Assembly: GCF_032854445.1 (NCBI RefSeq) | Contig: NC_088295.1 | Location: forward strand, 84,056,644 to 84,120,643 | Direction: 5' to 3' | Source of the DNA: Liolophura sinensis | Taxonomy: Eukaryota > Mollusca > Polyplacophora > Chitonida > Chitonidae | DNA length: 64,000 nucleotides | In this document: positions 9,801 to 22,574 of the stretch, one piece after another | Layout: each line of letters begins with the position of its first letter | How positions within the stretch are numbered: position 1 is the stretch's first letter | The notes under the pieces: model-generated | Database searches by the model: none | What the model was told of the DNA's origin: nothing | What the model saw: only the letters and a program-made list of their open reading frames with translations | Position numbers and translations under genes: made by a program

Positions 9801-12395
9801 ATAGATGCAACTGTGTTGTGTCTTATAGTTGATAAAGCACGGATAGCCAATGGTTAGGTGGGCAAATTTAATGGTTAGACCTCACTTTGACATCTGACGT
9901 AAGTTATTAAAATGCAAAAATACTTTCTTTCTTTGAGTATAACATAATTATTTTCGACAGTTCCATATCTGTAGCCTTTTATTCTACTGAGCAACGAACT
10001 GTGAAATAAAATTTCTACTTTTCAGTTGTTATTTTGTGCCTCTTTTAAACAGGGTAGTTTTTGTCTCACATTTTGCGTGTTGTACCGAGATGCCTCCTCT
10101 GATAAGCCAATTTGTCGGCCAGGTACATAGCAATTTACACTCTCCAGAGATCTGATGATGGCAGCGAGGTAATAGATGTCAGTCCGGGGACTATGGACAT
10201 TAAGGAGTCGATCATCCAGATATGAATGACTTGATTCTAAAGGGATTACCTCTTTTTCTACATATGTGGTAAATGATGTAATGGCTTCTTGGTACAGTAA
10301 TACCCACAACGACTCAAGCCATGACATCTTGGCTTAAGCCATGGCTAGTAGATAAGAAGTAGCCAAGAAGTAATAATAGGCCTATTTGTAATATTCGACT
10401 TGTATCGGGTTGAGAGAAGTTTGTTGGATGTTAGGATATAGGAAACAGTTGATTATTGTGACCTTTAACCAGCACTGGGAGAATACATAATTTTATTTGC
10501 AAATTCTTCTGACTTTTATGGAATATTTGTTTTGTGAAAAAAAAATCACTGCCTAAGAAATAACAAAGGACGTCAAATATTGTGAACTCTTATGTGTGTA
10601 GCACTGCCTGTCATAACATACCGCAGGAGAAACAATGATATCTACATCCCCTCCACCATATTGCTCATTCAGTATGTGAATGGTTTAGATGTTGATGGGT
10701 TTAAATGCACCGGTTGTATGATTGCGAATTCGTACAGGAGAACAATTCATAATTCTCATTCAAAGGCCTTGAACGATCAACATTCGCCATTGTGCTAGTT
10801 ATTACATATTGTGTCTATAGAGTAGAGAATATATAGACACAGGTTCGAGCGAGCTATGTTATCGTTTGTATTTACACAGCATATTGATAAACCATCTGCC
10901 TGACTCAAATATTGGAAAGTAATTTGCCTAAGGTTTTAACGGTGTATAAATAAGACGTATAATAAGCGATTTCCTAGTACCATCAACACAAACAATGCTA
11001 AGACGACCTGCCACAACAATCAAGTAGCTGGTCAAAATGAACCCCTGTCAATGCACACTGTACTGTCAAGAGACGTGTTTTAGTTCGGGTAAAGGTTTAT
11101 TTAAGTAAGCTACAACGCCAGCAGCGTCAAGGACAACGACGAGAAAATGGGTTTACGTAATGTGGATAGAATCAGGCCTGCAGCAACAGTTAGCACGTCA
11201 ATTTTTGTAACCTGTGTCAGCCCAAGTAAATGAACTAAGTAAATGGCGATTACATTAACATGAGTTACGGCCGCAAAGGCCGAAACGATGGATTTGCCAT
11301 ACGAACGTTAAATGTGGCTCTGGTTCAGGTTGCTGTGATCAGAGCTGGGACCCGATTATATCCAGATCAGAGCGAGCTATAGGCATATTGCAAGGCATTA
11401 CCATATAACATAAATAGGCAATTTTAAGCTGATCTGAGAAATGTATTTTCTTATCTGGGCCTACCTAAGAAAATGTGACCAACTTTGATTTCATTAAAAA
11501 CGCCATATGAACATATAATATGAGAGCCAAAGATATTCGTACAGCTTTTGTTTTCTCTTTGGGCTTTTTCACCTACATAATTCGCTTTATATTTCGTGAA
11601 GAACAGCGTCTCCAGTATTGCATTTTCAAGTGGCTCTGCATTAGTTGGGTATTCACGTATAAATCGGAGGCGTATGCATTAAACGTCTAACCATCAGCTA
11701 CTTAAGTTCTAATCACTCCTACCCTCGAGCACTTCTCTCTGCCACTCTCACCTGCCCGACTGACCGGTAAATAATATCTAACTCACGTAAACGCCTGGTA
11801 CTGGCCGGACTCACGGGTGGTCGGGTTTGCATTAAAGCTGTCCTGAAGTTGTATTAGGCGACCAGTTTGGGGCAAATATAGAGTCTTTCCCTCGTAGTTG
11901 TAAACACATTTTATAACTGTCACGCTGAGATGAGAGGGAAGTGTGTTTGATCAACTTTAAAGTCCAGTCTTGGCCAGATGTTGAGCCTCAGCGGAATTTC
12001 AGAGCAAACCTCTTCTGTCCAGTAGTTCTTGGTGAAGGGTGATGGCCTGACGTTAGATCAAAGAAATGACCGTGTATTCTCAAGCGGTACCGATTCCGAC
12101 CATGTAAATGACCACAATATACACTTTAACCTGATGAAATGCAATCTGCGTTTTCTTAAGCACGTCTCCTGTGTTATACGTAATTTTAAAAAAGACATAG
12201 TCTTTGTCATAGTCGACACATAGTGTGTCATAGTCGACAAAGAGTGCTCACATGTAAGACTGTTCCTCTGTCACCTCACCAGTAGCAGAATTGGATAAAA
12301 TCATCAGAGCTGTATGATAGTGCTAAATGTTTCCGTGTCGAAGGCTTAACCGAGCTTTATGACTGTTTTCTTTTTCTGTTCTACGTCTAAAACGT

Positions 12396-15300
12396 GAAAA
12401 AATAGAACCGTCATCTCCGTTGTCGGTTCTATACAAAGTTGCGTACTGTAAAAAATGCCAACACAAGAAGCACACAATAGGTCCATTAGCACAGCACGAG
12501 TTGGTTTGAAACGGTTGGTTACTTCATATCCAATAAAACACGCTTTTACACTGCTGCTCTTGAAAGGTAACTTGATGAAGGTGAGGCTCTGATTTAACCT
12601 CATTGCCTCCCTCATTAAATCGTATAAATGTGATTAGTTACTGCAACAAGAACATAGAAAGGAAACGTCGCTAAGCAGAGTCAAATCATGGGCGTTTCTC
12701 TTGTATTGAAGTTGTGCAGAGTTTAAATTTGATCATCGAATTTTTTTGCCAACTCACATTTTCACCTGTTTTAAATTAATAAGAGTAAAATAAATTCTTG
12801 CATTTGATTCATATAATTGTATTTGATAGTTGCTTTTTGCAATTCTTTTTATTGTACTGAGGTGCAAAATCTGGAATAGAATTGCTGCTTTAAAGCGTTG
12901 TATTTTTGTGCCAGTTTTGGCACCTTTTCTCCTGAACACACGTACAACTGACGATGGACACTAAGGAGCCGATCCTCAAAAATGAATCAGTTGGCTCGTA
13001 TGAGGGTGGGCATACCTCTTTGTCTATACACATTGTAAAATGTTCACTGCAATGGCTTCCTGCTACAGATACACCAATGACGACTCTTAACAGACTTCAG
13101 CTCATGGCAGCGAAAACAGGAGTAGTAAAGAAATAATATTACTTGCAACAGTCGCTTTGTATCGGACTTAGAAATCTGTTATATGTTAGGTTAGAGAAAT
13201 CAAGTTAATATTGGGTGATAAATTGCGGACACAACATTATTATGACCCGAAAAAAAGAATTGGTAAATACATTATATTATTTTCAAATTTGTATCAACAC
13301 TTTTTCAATACTTGCTTTTTGAAAATGAAAAGAAATATCTGCTTCAGAAATAACACAGGGCGATAAATATAGTGAAGTCCAAGAGAATAGCCAAATGAGT
13401 TTAAGACTGCCCGTCATAACCTAGTACAGTAGAAACCGGGATGCATGTCTTCCAATATGTCTACATCATTTGTCATCATACTGTTTATTCAGTAAGGAAA
13501 TGGTTTGTGAAGAAAGCTTTCCTTTCCACACGTTTTCAGGCCTTTATCTGGCTGAATGCACAGGTTGCATGGTTGTGAATTCATAAAACAGAGGCGTTTA
13601 TAAATATCATTTATAGGCCTCGAATGATCAACATCCGCCATTGTAGTTGTTAGTACATGCCGTCTCTATAGTTTAGACAATATATAGACACAGGTTTGAT
13701 CGAGCTATATTAACGTTTGTGTTTACACAGCATACTGGTTAACCACTAACCTAACTCAAATACTGGAAAGTAATTTCGCTAAGTTTTAGGCTAGGCTAAG
13801 GACAAAGGCTTGGCTGTCTCCTGTGGAGATAGAATCAGTAAATGTGTTTACGTGTTGTGGATGGCATCAGGCCTGCAGCAAGAGTTGATACGTCAGCTTA
13901 TGTGACCCGTGTCAGATCATTACCACGAGTTAAAGTACATTAACATGAGTTACAGCCTGTAAAAATGAATTTGCCACGCCACCGCTAAATCGTTCAAGTT
14001 GCCTTAGCGATCTCACATATCACTCACACCAGAGCTATGACCCCAGTACAGTTATCCTGACCAGAACGAGCTGTATACTTTACATATGATATTGCCTTGA
14101 AGTATTAGGTAATATAGGCCTACATAAGCGACTTTAAGCTGATCTGTAAACGGTATTTCCTTATCTGAATATGACAAAATATGATTCAACTAAACAAGCC
14201 CTTGTGAACGTGTAATGTGATCGCCAAAGTTATTCGTAAGGTTTTGTTTAATCTTTCTGCTACATAATCCGCTTTATGTTTCGTGAATAACTACCTTCCC
14301 AATACTGCACATGTAACTGCCCGTGGCTACATGGGTTATCCGGATATCTACGTATAAATCGAAGGTTATGGGCTAAACGTGTGAGCATCGGCTACTTAAG
14401 TTCTAATCAGCCCGACCCTGAATCACTTTTCTCAGCCACTCTCACCTGCCTCGCTGGGTCGTAGTTAATATCTAACCCTGGTGGCGCCACGTCTTGGCCG
14501 GACTCACAGGTGATCGGGTTTGCAATAAGGTGTCCTCAAGTTGTATTGCAGGACCAGTTTGGGGGAGACCCTCGCTACAGTGGACACATTTTATAGTTGC
14601 CACCTTGAGATGAGATAGAAGCGTGTTTGATCGACTTAAATGCCAATTCTTCCTCAGCTTTTGATTCTCAGCAGAATTTCAGAGTACACTTCTTCTGTCC
14701 AGTCTTTCACATTAGATCTGACAGGTTTCATGTCCTTGGTGAAGGGTGATGGCCTGACGTTAGATCAAACAACCGACCGTATATTCACGGGAGGTACCGA
14801 TTCCGAGCTTGTAAATTGCCACAATATACACTTTAACCTGATGAAAGACAATTTGTGTTTTCGTAAGCACGTTTACTTCACTGTACGTCATTTTGAGTAT
14901 GGCTTTGGTGTCTCAGTAGCTGACGCCTGTATAACACAAACAAAGTTTATCAGTAAACATGTGAGACTACTCGCCTGTCACCTCACAGGATGGGGGGGTG
15001 GGGGGTAGAGTGGATCTTCACCGGGTGGTGCGGATTTGACAAAGAGCGGAACAACTATCACAGTCTGTTAGGTGCGGGCCCAGGGGCCGCCAAGGCCCAG
15101 GAAGCTCCGGGATATTAGATTGCCGGAGAGAGAATCTGAGTGATTTCAAAGTGTTTCGAATGCAAATTTGGCCAATGCGTACACATTCATTTTCACATTA
15201 AAAAAAACTAAAAACAACTCAAGTCCTGCTTGAGTTATATATCCCTGAATATGTAGTATTTATTGTCATGGGTTCCAGAGTTACAAACAGTACAAGTAAA

Positions 15301-16200
15301 ACTGCGGAATCTGTCTTGTCCACCAGACGGAAATGGCTACTTCTGCCTGAGCGGTACGATTCAACAGAGGTAATTCTGTAAAACACGCCGTTATCCACCG
15401 CGAACAATATAGAAAGGTTCACATAACAGGTCTAAATAGGCCTATATGCTATTTTCTTAAATTGGTACGAAATTTAAATATTCATCTATATAGGCTACAG
15501 CAAATATCTATGGAATGAATGTTAATAGCTAGGTAAGAAATATAGGCTAAAATATTTTTTTCGTCGACTTGACCCCCCCCCCTCCAAGCCTACGCCCCTG
15601 CCTCACCTGTAGCAGAATTGGGTAAAGCCATCAGAGCTGCTTCATAGCGCTAAATCGTTCCGTGGGGTCGGCTTAAGCCAGCTTTATAACTGTTTTCTTT
15701 TTCTTTTCTGCGTCTAGTAGAAGAATATAAAACTTAAGCGGCAGATGTCTTCAGGAATAGATGAGATCATTTATGACTGAAAAGTCATGTTAAGTGACAT
15801 AAAACTTTTTGTCATGAAAACAAGGAAATCGAAAACGCTAAAAAGCTGATAGAAAAACAATAGCCAAAGCAAAAACCGATGAACACGTTTGGGTTGTTGG
15901 CGATGAACAATCATCGTCTAAAATACTGATCAATAAGTAAAAACACAAATGCCTTGACAGAAGGTAATGTAAAAGAATACGCTGTTTGATTCGAAAAGTT
16001 GCCCATTTTCCACAAACTGTTACTACATAGGGATAACAGGAAACTGTTCATTAGCCAGATATTATAACGGAATGAATTCTAACAACACAGCTATCTAGGG
16101 AGCAACCGTGTGTTCAATATTCCATGTGTATTTGCATAAATATGTAATAGGACTTCTCTTACCCAGGTGTTCTTGAAGATAAAGATCCATTGATCGTAGA
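12396..16200 (+). repeat. tandem macro-unit U2, left part
   Basis: U2 begins abruptly inside the block that carries the poly(A) hexamer in other units (GTCGGTTCTATACAAAGTTG, 12420), so the promoter-like block is absent. It then runs through CCAATAAAACACGC (12531), the GGCACCTTTTCTCCTGAACA block (12917), GTAGAAACCGGGATGCATGT (13430), CATGAGTTACAGCCTGTAAA (13945), TATTCCGG/ACGTATAAATCG (14351) and TTTCAGAGTACACTTCTTCT (14678). It continues to about 16200, where a large unrelated block begins. Collinearity with U1, U4 and U6 is clear by eye. Confidence 0.82.
14640..15008 (+). other. longest open frame shared in part between units
   Basis: This 122-codon frame starts MPILPQLLILSRISEYTSSV. Parts of it can be read in the same frame in U1 (about 11955-12220), U5 (40502-40705) and U6 (about 52264-52330), where the stretch LSLSGISEHTSSVQ is recognisable. 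Against a gene: the ATG is absent in U1 and U5, U6 has a stop after the first 21 codons, and indels of non-multiples of three separate the copies. No domain is recognised. I regard it as shared ancestry of the DNA, possibly a decayed exon. Confidence 0.2.
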
Positions 16201-17900
16201 AACCGCCATGGCAGTGAACAACACAAACGCAGACTCTGTTTTCTAAACATTTAATATTGAATTTAACCATGAGTTTAACAATATATAACACAATGGATGA
16301 CGCAGTAAACAAAAATTTAACATGAAATTATCAATGATCATGAAGTGGACTCCAGGGAAGGTAAATTAAAACAACAACAGAAACAAAGGATCGGACAACC
16401 ACGGTGGCTTGTTCTCACCGATTGAGCTTAGCCCTCTGTGGGGGCAGTTAACCATGGTAACTAGCACAGAGAAACAAAGTTCGAAATAAACTTGGAAATG
16501 AATCTAAAAAGCAGGTAGACATGGTAACATGTCATATCCCCAAAGTCTCCCGTGTTACTACTACTACTAGAAGAAACTCGAATGGATCTGCGAACAGCAG
16601 ATCCTAGGCCGGGATCCCGGATCGGATCGATGACGTTTTCCCCTTCATGTCTTGTGGATGTTGACACAGATCGAAGATTTTCAGCACACATGGAGTACAT
16701 GTGTAGCGCTTTCCACTCAGTGATGTTCAGCTTTACAGCTGTAACGGTTTTCTCTCACCAGGCCTCCAAATATGGTGGGATTAGCGCTTTTTCGCGTTTT
16801 CTTCTCAGTTTGCGGCAAAACTATACGTAGCCGGAAAGAAATAAGTCCAGATTCATGGTCAGGACGTCAAACTACGTCGGGTAGCATGCTTACAATGTTC
16901 GTGCCTTCATCCTAGTCGCAAATGCATTTAAAATGCATCATATAACATGGGGACGTCAAAGTGCCAAATACTGCAAATCGGCCTTTAGTCAATATTTGAA
17001 GCACTGCAACACCCACATTTATTGACACACTTCCATGATTTTCCCCACGCCTACAGTACCCATATAGCCCTTTGTACTCAGTCATTTTCAGCTCCACAGC
17101 AGCAGCAGTTTTGTGTCACGTGACTTCCAAATATGGGCAAAAATTGCACTTTTTCGCACTTTCATAGAAATTGGCGACAAAACCGCGCGTCGGAGAAAGG
17201 AAAAAAGCACCATATTCGTCATCAGAACATCCAACTACGCCTAGCAGCCTACTTAAAACCTTGAAATTCACAACATTTTCATCGCCTGACAAATTGGCTG
17301 AGCTGGGATCGAACTCTGACATGACTGACAGGCGTCAGTTGTAAGAGAAAAGAAAGAAAGAAGAAAAATCAAAGTTTGTACTTTCATGCCTCAATCCACG
17401 ACCTGCCATGCACAGACTCACTGCTCTACTGATATCTAGGTCGTTGTTAGAAAGTCAACACCTGGACCAGGGCACATGGCGATGTCTGTGAATCTCCCTG
17501 GCCTTAGCGTATAGTAAAGAAGACAAGGCCTGCGCAAAACAAAGCTAACTTTCACAGGTCCACGTCGTTTGATGTTGTAGTTAGAATTCTACGTCATCTA
17601 ACAGAGTACTGTATAGCTAGCTGAATGTCATCCTACAACCGTTTCGGGAGATCACGGACAGTGTAGCCGAAAGCATCAGGTGAAATACTATAAACCCAGT
17701 CCAGTCCCCATCTAACTCCATCTTGAAGCAATAGGATTCCCATCTTTTTCTAAACAAAAAACGGTGTTGTCATTAAACGCTTCTAGCGAGAAGACTATTA
17801 ATTGTAGCTCATATCCGTTGGTAAATGTTGAAGGAGCATGTCTTGGGCTACAATTTGGTGCAGGTTGTACATTTCTAGCTCCCATAGTTCTCGAGTTACA
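16201..17900. other. unassigned sequence inside U2, with a diverged direct repeat
   Basis: This segment is not part of the tandem unit. Two related stretches, about 16690-16905 and 17055-17290, share TTCAGCTYYACAGC, TCCAAATATGG, GCACTTTTTCGC-like and AACTACG(T/C)CGG or CTAG motifs in the same order, indicating an old direct duplication of about 215-235 bp. No coding motif is seen. The 64-codon and 92-codon open frames here look like chance. Confidence 0.5.
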
Positions 17901-18425
17901 GTTCATTGAAATTACGTAACTTTTTTAGTTTTTTTGGTTATATCTCAAAAAGTTACATAGATATGCAAAAAATAAAAGCAGATTCGGAATCAGCAGCTCA
18001 AGATACATCAGAATACGTTGAGAACAATCGACATTTCAGAACTTTTTGTGACGTCACAACTTCGACCAATGAAGAGCTTCCAGAGTTTTAACCGGAAGTC
18101 AACCATTTTTGCAAACTTTTTGTAACTCGTGACCTTCTAGCTGCATGTCAAATTTGAAACAATCGGTTCAGTGGTTCTTGAGAAGAAGATTTTTTAAAGG
18201 TTTTACACAAAATTCAATATGGCGGCCGAACCACGTGACATAGAAAAAAAATGGAGAACTCGTCCTGAGATATTCACCGCCAGAATATATGAGCAAAATT
18301 TGGGACTTCTATGTTGAACGGTGTAGGAGTTTCCCTGCTAATAAGGTCGGTGAAAAAAATAATAATAATAAGAAAAAACAGAACGATTACAATATGGATC
18401 CCGTTCGGGAAGAACGGGATCCCTA
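17901..18425. repeat. probable dispersed repeat with (AAT)n and terminal hairpin
   Basis: A continuous tract contains TGACGTCACAACTTCGACCA, AATATGGCGGCCGAACCACG, then AATAATAATAATAAG and a perfect palindrome (18396-18422). I recall similar (AAT)n-plus-palindrome endings on uncharacterised repeats of marine invertebrates, but cannot name the family. It abuts the 3' end of the non-LTR retrotransposon, so the AT-rich tract could alternatively be that element's 3' tail. Confidence 0.4.
18396..18422. other. perfect 11-bp stem hairpin
   Basis: GGATCCCGTTC (18396-18406) pairs perfectly with GAACGGGATCC (18412-18422) across a five-base loop GGGAA. It lies just outside the 3' untranslated region of the reverse-strand LINE and right after an (AAT)n run. 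Confidence 0.9.
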
Positions 18426-19013
18426 AATATTGGCATATTCAGGTGCCATAATAGCCCTATTCATGCCAGAGCAACCAAATATTTTCTGTTCTTGTCATCC
18501 TGAAAAGATAATTAGTAGTTATAAAATTTAGAGACCAGTTAAATAATAACGATGATAACAGAACCTTTTTAATTTGGCGACCCTCTAAAGGTGGCTAATA
18601 TAGTAGCTAACAGAGTCTCTTACGTCTTGGGACAAAAATACTACCAAATTAAATATTTGAGATTTGTTGGTTTGTGGATTTAAAAGAGTCGCCACTGATG
18701 GTTGTTGCACACCTAAAATCGAAAGCCTTCTTAATAAGTCATTACGAATCTGTCCACAATATGGACACCGAAGTAAAAAATGATCGATAGTTTCTAAAAC
18801 ATTGCAGTGGTTACAAAACCCAGTGGGATGCTTTCCAATTCTACAGAGATAAAAATTCAAGGAAACGTGACCCGACTGCAATCTCACCAAAAACACTTGT
18901 TGCAACCTTCCCTTCAATGGCACCCAAATATTTCTTACTGTTGGAAACAAACCGTAGTAAAATCTACCTTTGGCACTATTTTCCCATTCCTGCTACCACG
19001 TTTCATAAGACTG

Positions 19014-19481
19014 TTAAACACTAAACATTTCCGAGACAGACATATTTACACGAATATCTATACCACTTTTCGTACACGCTGTTTTCGCCAACCGATCCGC
19101 CCTCTCGTTCCCTTCAATATTACTGTGGCCTGGAATCCACTCAAGGCACACCTGAATGTTCTGATAGAAAAGATAAGTAAAACAGTGTAATATCTCAAGT
19201 ACAACATTGTTAGCATTTCTCCCAGCATGGTTGATCAGAGCAAATAACGTACTTAGAGAGTCAGTAAATATTACACATTTTAAGGGACGAAATTCTTCTA
19301 CAAATTTTAACGCCACCAAGATAGCAACCAATTCGGAGATGAAGACAGTAACATGATCAGATAGACGGTAAGACTTTTCATATTTGATTTCAGGGACACA
19401 GAAGGCGGCGGATGTTCTTCCAGAGATCTGTGTTAATGTGGAGATAATCATACCAGATTGATCGAATATGATCTTTAGCAC
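19014..19481 (-). pseudogene. RNase H domain of the LINE ORF2
   Basis: This is the longest uninterrupted stretch of ORF2 (155 codons). It contains the RNase H acidic residues in their expected contexts: E in SELVAIL, D in FTDSLSTL and D in NERADRLA, plus the family's WIPGHSNIEGNE loop. The first acidic residue, expected near the start of the domain, lies in a preceding frame or is lost. RNase H would remove the RNA strand after first-strand synthesis. Confidence 0.85.
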
Positions 19482-21936
19482 ACAGTTCTGTATTTTTGAT
19501 AGGGTCAGATTTCCTTACTTTCGAATGGAGTTCTGTAGATATAAAAGGAAGCCTCAGCTTCCATGGAGGGAATGGAAATCTTATTTCCTTTTGGACAACT
19601 GACTCATCAAGCTGCAATTCATCTCGAGTGGATTGAGAGCGAACACTAAATGTTTCTTGGTCTTTAAGTTTCAATTTTATTATGACTTGTTAACAGAGGC
19701 AAATAATACTTAAAAGTTGTCATTTTCCGTCTAATCCATAATGGGAGTTCACCTGTTGTTACCTGCAGTACCTGTAATGGGGTAGTCCCCATGGACCCAG
19801 TACATGTACATAAAGCCTGTTCCTGTTTGGAGTCAAGCCTCATCTTCAGTGTACGAGAGCTGTACACCACCGCTCCATAATCCAACCTAGATCTAATCAA
19901 AGATTTATACAGTTTACCCAATGCATTTCTATCCCCCCGACCCAAGAAGTGTCAGACACACTTTTCATCAGATTAATTGCTGACTGGCATTTTGCCACCA
20001 CTCCATCAATATGATTCTTCCACGTAAGCTTAGCATCAAAAACTATACCAAGAAATTTGAAATTCTGGGTGTATTTAATATTGTAATCTGCCCTTTTTAA
20101 TGATATATTACATGTGATTTTCTTTTTAGTAAATAACAGGTCTACTGACTTAAAAGAGGAAAATTTAAAACCCCATAGCTTTCCCACTGAAAAATATTTG
20201 ATACGGTGATATTAGTGACTTTTACTACATGTTTCAGATTTCTTTTCGCAAACCAGACGGCCTCATCATCTGCAAATAAGGACTTACTGACATTGGATGG
20301 TACAGATTCAGGAAGGTCATTTATCATAACATTAAACAGTGTAGGTGATATAACGCTGCCTTGGGGTGTTCCGTTTGTGATAGCTATTTGTTTGGATAGA
20401 CAAGAACCAATTCTCACTTGAATAACTCCGATAAGAAACTTTTGATCCACCCAAACATACGTCCACCAATACTAATTTTACTCAGTTTAAACAACAATTC
20501 TCTCCTCCAAACCATGTCGTATGCCTTTTCTACACCTAAGAAAACAGCTACAAGGTATTCTTTGTTAGCTAACGTACACTTAACTGAATGTCCTAGCTGA
20601 ACTAAATGGTCTCAGGTTCTCCTGAAGCCACTCTGAACCAATGATATTATATTTTTACTTTCTAAATACCATAGCAGCCTGTAGTTAACCATCTTCTCCA
20701 TTATCTTACAAATACAGGACGTCAGTGCAATGGGGCGGTAAGAAGATGGCTGTGACGCGGGCTTACCGGGTTTACACACTGGTACTACTACCGCTTGTTT
20801 CCATGACAATGGTAAGGTCATCTTCATCCACACAGAATTAATAAGCACTAAAATAAGATTTAAAAAAATTATCTGGCATATTTTTCAACATGGTGTACCC
20901 AATTCCATCCAGGCCAGGGGATGAATCTTTTGTCTGCCGAAGTGCCCCCTTAAGTTCCTGAAGAGAAAATTCATCATTAATAGGTAATTCATCAAAGCAA
21001 ACGTTTTGATATATATGGTCATTCTCTAGCTCAAATTTACTCTTGTGTTCAAGAAATTCGGGGTCACAATTAGCGTCACTGCTAACCGCAGCAAAAGACT
21101 CAGCCAGGAGGTCACCTTTTTCTTCGTTCGTAATAGCATTGACGTTATCCTTAACAAGAACTGGAATAGAGAAACCTATACTCTGGCCTTTGATTTTCTT
21201 AACTTGTTTCCAGACCTGAATTACTGATGTATCTCTTCGTTTAGTTTCGAACAATAATTTCGCCAATGGTCTTTTTGTGCTTGTTTAATTGTTTGTTGGG
21301 CTGCTTTTGTCTTCTTATAATCAATTATATCTTCTGTTTTACCAGAACGTAATGTACGATTCTTTGTTCTCTTCCTATCTTTAACAGCATCAGTACACGC
21401 AGTATTCCAATACAGCACGGGCTGTTTCTGTTGTTATCTACCTTCCGTCCGAGAAATGATTTCATTGGCTATTGGCGTAATTGTAGAAACAACATTATCA
21501 TTAAATATATCAACAATGTCATTAGCAACTTCCTCCACTAAGACAGACAAAAATTTGCTGCGGAATAACCCTCAATTTGCTTTTTTAATATTCCATCTAA
21601 CCGGTTGCCCTATATCACTGAATTTTAGTGTTACCCGAACATCAATGATAACTGGACAGTGGTCACTCCCACAACAGTTTTTCTGATCAGCCGACCATGA
21701 CAGATCAGGCGATATGTCGAGTGAGGATAACGTGAGATCTAACGGGGTTAATTCCCCTGACATTGGATTAAACCGTGTTAAATTTCCATCATTAAGAATA
21801 ACCAAATCATATTTCTCTATAAAATTTTCAACCAGTTTTCCATTTGAATCATTAATTTTCCCACCCCAAACAAACTGTGTGCATTGAAGTCACCACATAT
21901 AATAATACTTGCTGAAACAGCTGAAAATATTTTGTC

Positions 21937-22205
21937 GGGGGCCTCCGTGGCTCAGTTGGTTAGCGCGCTAGCGCAGCGTTATGACCCAGGAGTCTCTCAC
22001 CAATGCGGTTGCTGTGAGTTCCAGTCCAGCTTATGCTGGCTTCCTCTCCGGCCGTACGTGGGAAGGTTTTCCAGCAACCTGCGGATGGTCGTGGGTTTCC
22101 CACGGGCTGTGCCCGGTTTCCAGCCACCATAATGCTGGCCGCCGTCGTATGAGTGAAATATTCTTGAGTACGGCGTAAAACACCAATGAAATGAAATAAA
22201 TGAAA
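21937..22205 (+). mobile_element. SINE family 1, full-length, nested in the LINE
   Basis: Complete element: tRNA-like head CCTCCGTGGCTCAGTTGGTT (A box) and GAGTTCCAGTCCAGC (B box), body with CAACCTGCGGATGGTCGTGG and CCACCATAATGCTGGCCGCC, end GTACGGCGTAAAACACCAAT and an ATGAAATGAAATAAA tail. A perfect 15-bp target duplication TGAAAATATTTTGTC lies at 21922-21936 and 22206-22220. The insertion splits the endonuclease domain of the reverse-strand LINE. This is the best-preserved family member in the window and can serve as reference. The tRNA-like head would act as an internal Pol III promoter; it is not a functional tRNA. Confidence 0.96.
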
Positions 22206-22574
22206 TGAAAATATTTTGTCAAAATCTGCCATACTCAGTTTGTTACATGGCTTATACAAATTCAATAAAGTAACTTTTTCTGGACATAGAGAAAATCTGT
22301 ATTGCACAGCATTCTATCGAACTCAGCTGCGGCAATTCTATTTCCCTATACGCCAGGCCGTTTTTAATAAAGAAAGCCAATCCCCCATGGTTGTTAAAAT
22401 TGGTCTTGTTTACCCGAAATATACTCTGGGATATTATATTTTAGCTTAGGTTTGAGAAAACTTTCCTGTACACATAAAATGTCAGGTGGTTTGTCTAACT
22501 TACAAATAAACTGTTTGAACACTTGTCCGTGTGCAACAAGACTCATTATATTGGATAATACAGAGTCGCACCAT

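Larger units (their letters stand above)
6730..12395 (+). repeat. tandem macro-unit U1
   Basis: First copy of the large repeated unit. Its blocks recur in the same order and orientation in later units: a TGATTGGCCAGTTATAGAAA block (6763), a TTTCATCATGGAGTGTTATG block (6940), the promoter-like block (7547-7655), CTTCCTGGGGAAACATCCAG (7768), TCGTGATTTATCAACT (8092), the AATAAA block (8329), TCACATTTTGCGTGTTGTAC (10064), a CCATTGTG..TATTACATATTG block (10787), CATGAGTTACGGCCGCAAAG (11259) and CAGCGGAATTTCAGAGCA (11990). It ends near 12395, where sequence of the block following the CAGCGG segment jumps directly into the middle of U2. An insertion of about 985 bp interrupts it near 8815. Divergence from other copies is substantial but block order is kept. 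Confidence 0.85.
18585..22565 (-). pseudogene. retrotransposon ORF2 (endonuclease-RT-RNase H), frameshifted
   Basis: The reverse strand carries, in order: endonuclease catalytic QES (22460-22468), GDFNAH (about 21877-21894) and GSDHCP (21653-21670); RT motifs SSPGLDGIG, SYRPIALTSC, NGTPQGSVISP and the FADD catalytic box (20261-20276); RNase H motifs ELVAILVAL, FTDS and WIPGHSNIEGNERADRLA (about 19085-19140); and a tail with CNHCNVLETIDHFLLRCP resembling the Cys/His region of such elements. The protein would copy its own RNA at a nicked target site. The reading frame changes at least eight times, and a 269-bp SINE splits the endonuclease. The catalytic residues themselves are largely preserved, so decay is moderate. 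Confidence 0.88.

Noticed and set aside
21948-22030. tRNA gene at the start of the SINE
   Set aside because: A and B boxes are present but the acceptor and T stems do not close and the sequence continues into the SINE body with target duplications outside; it is a tRNA-derived SINE head.
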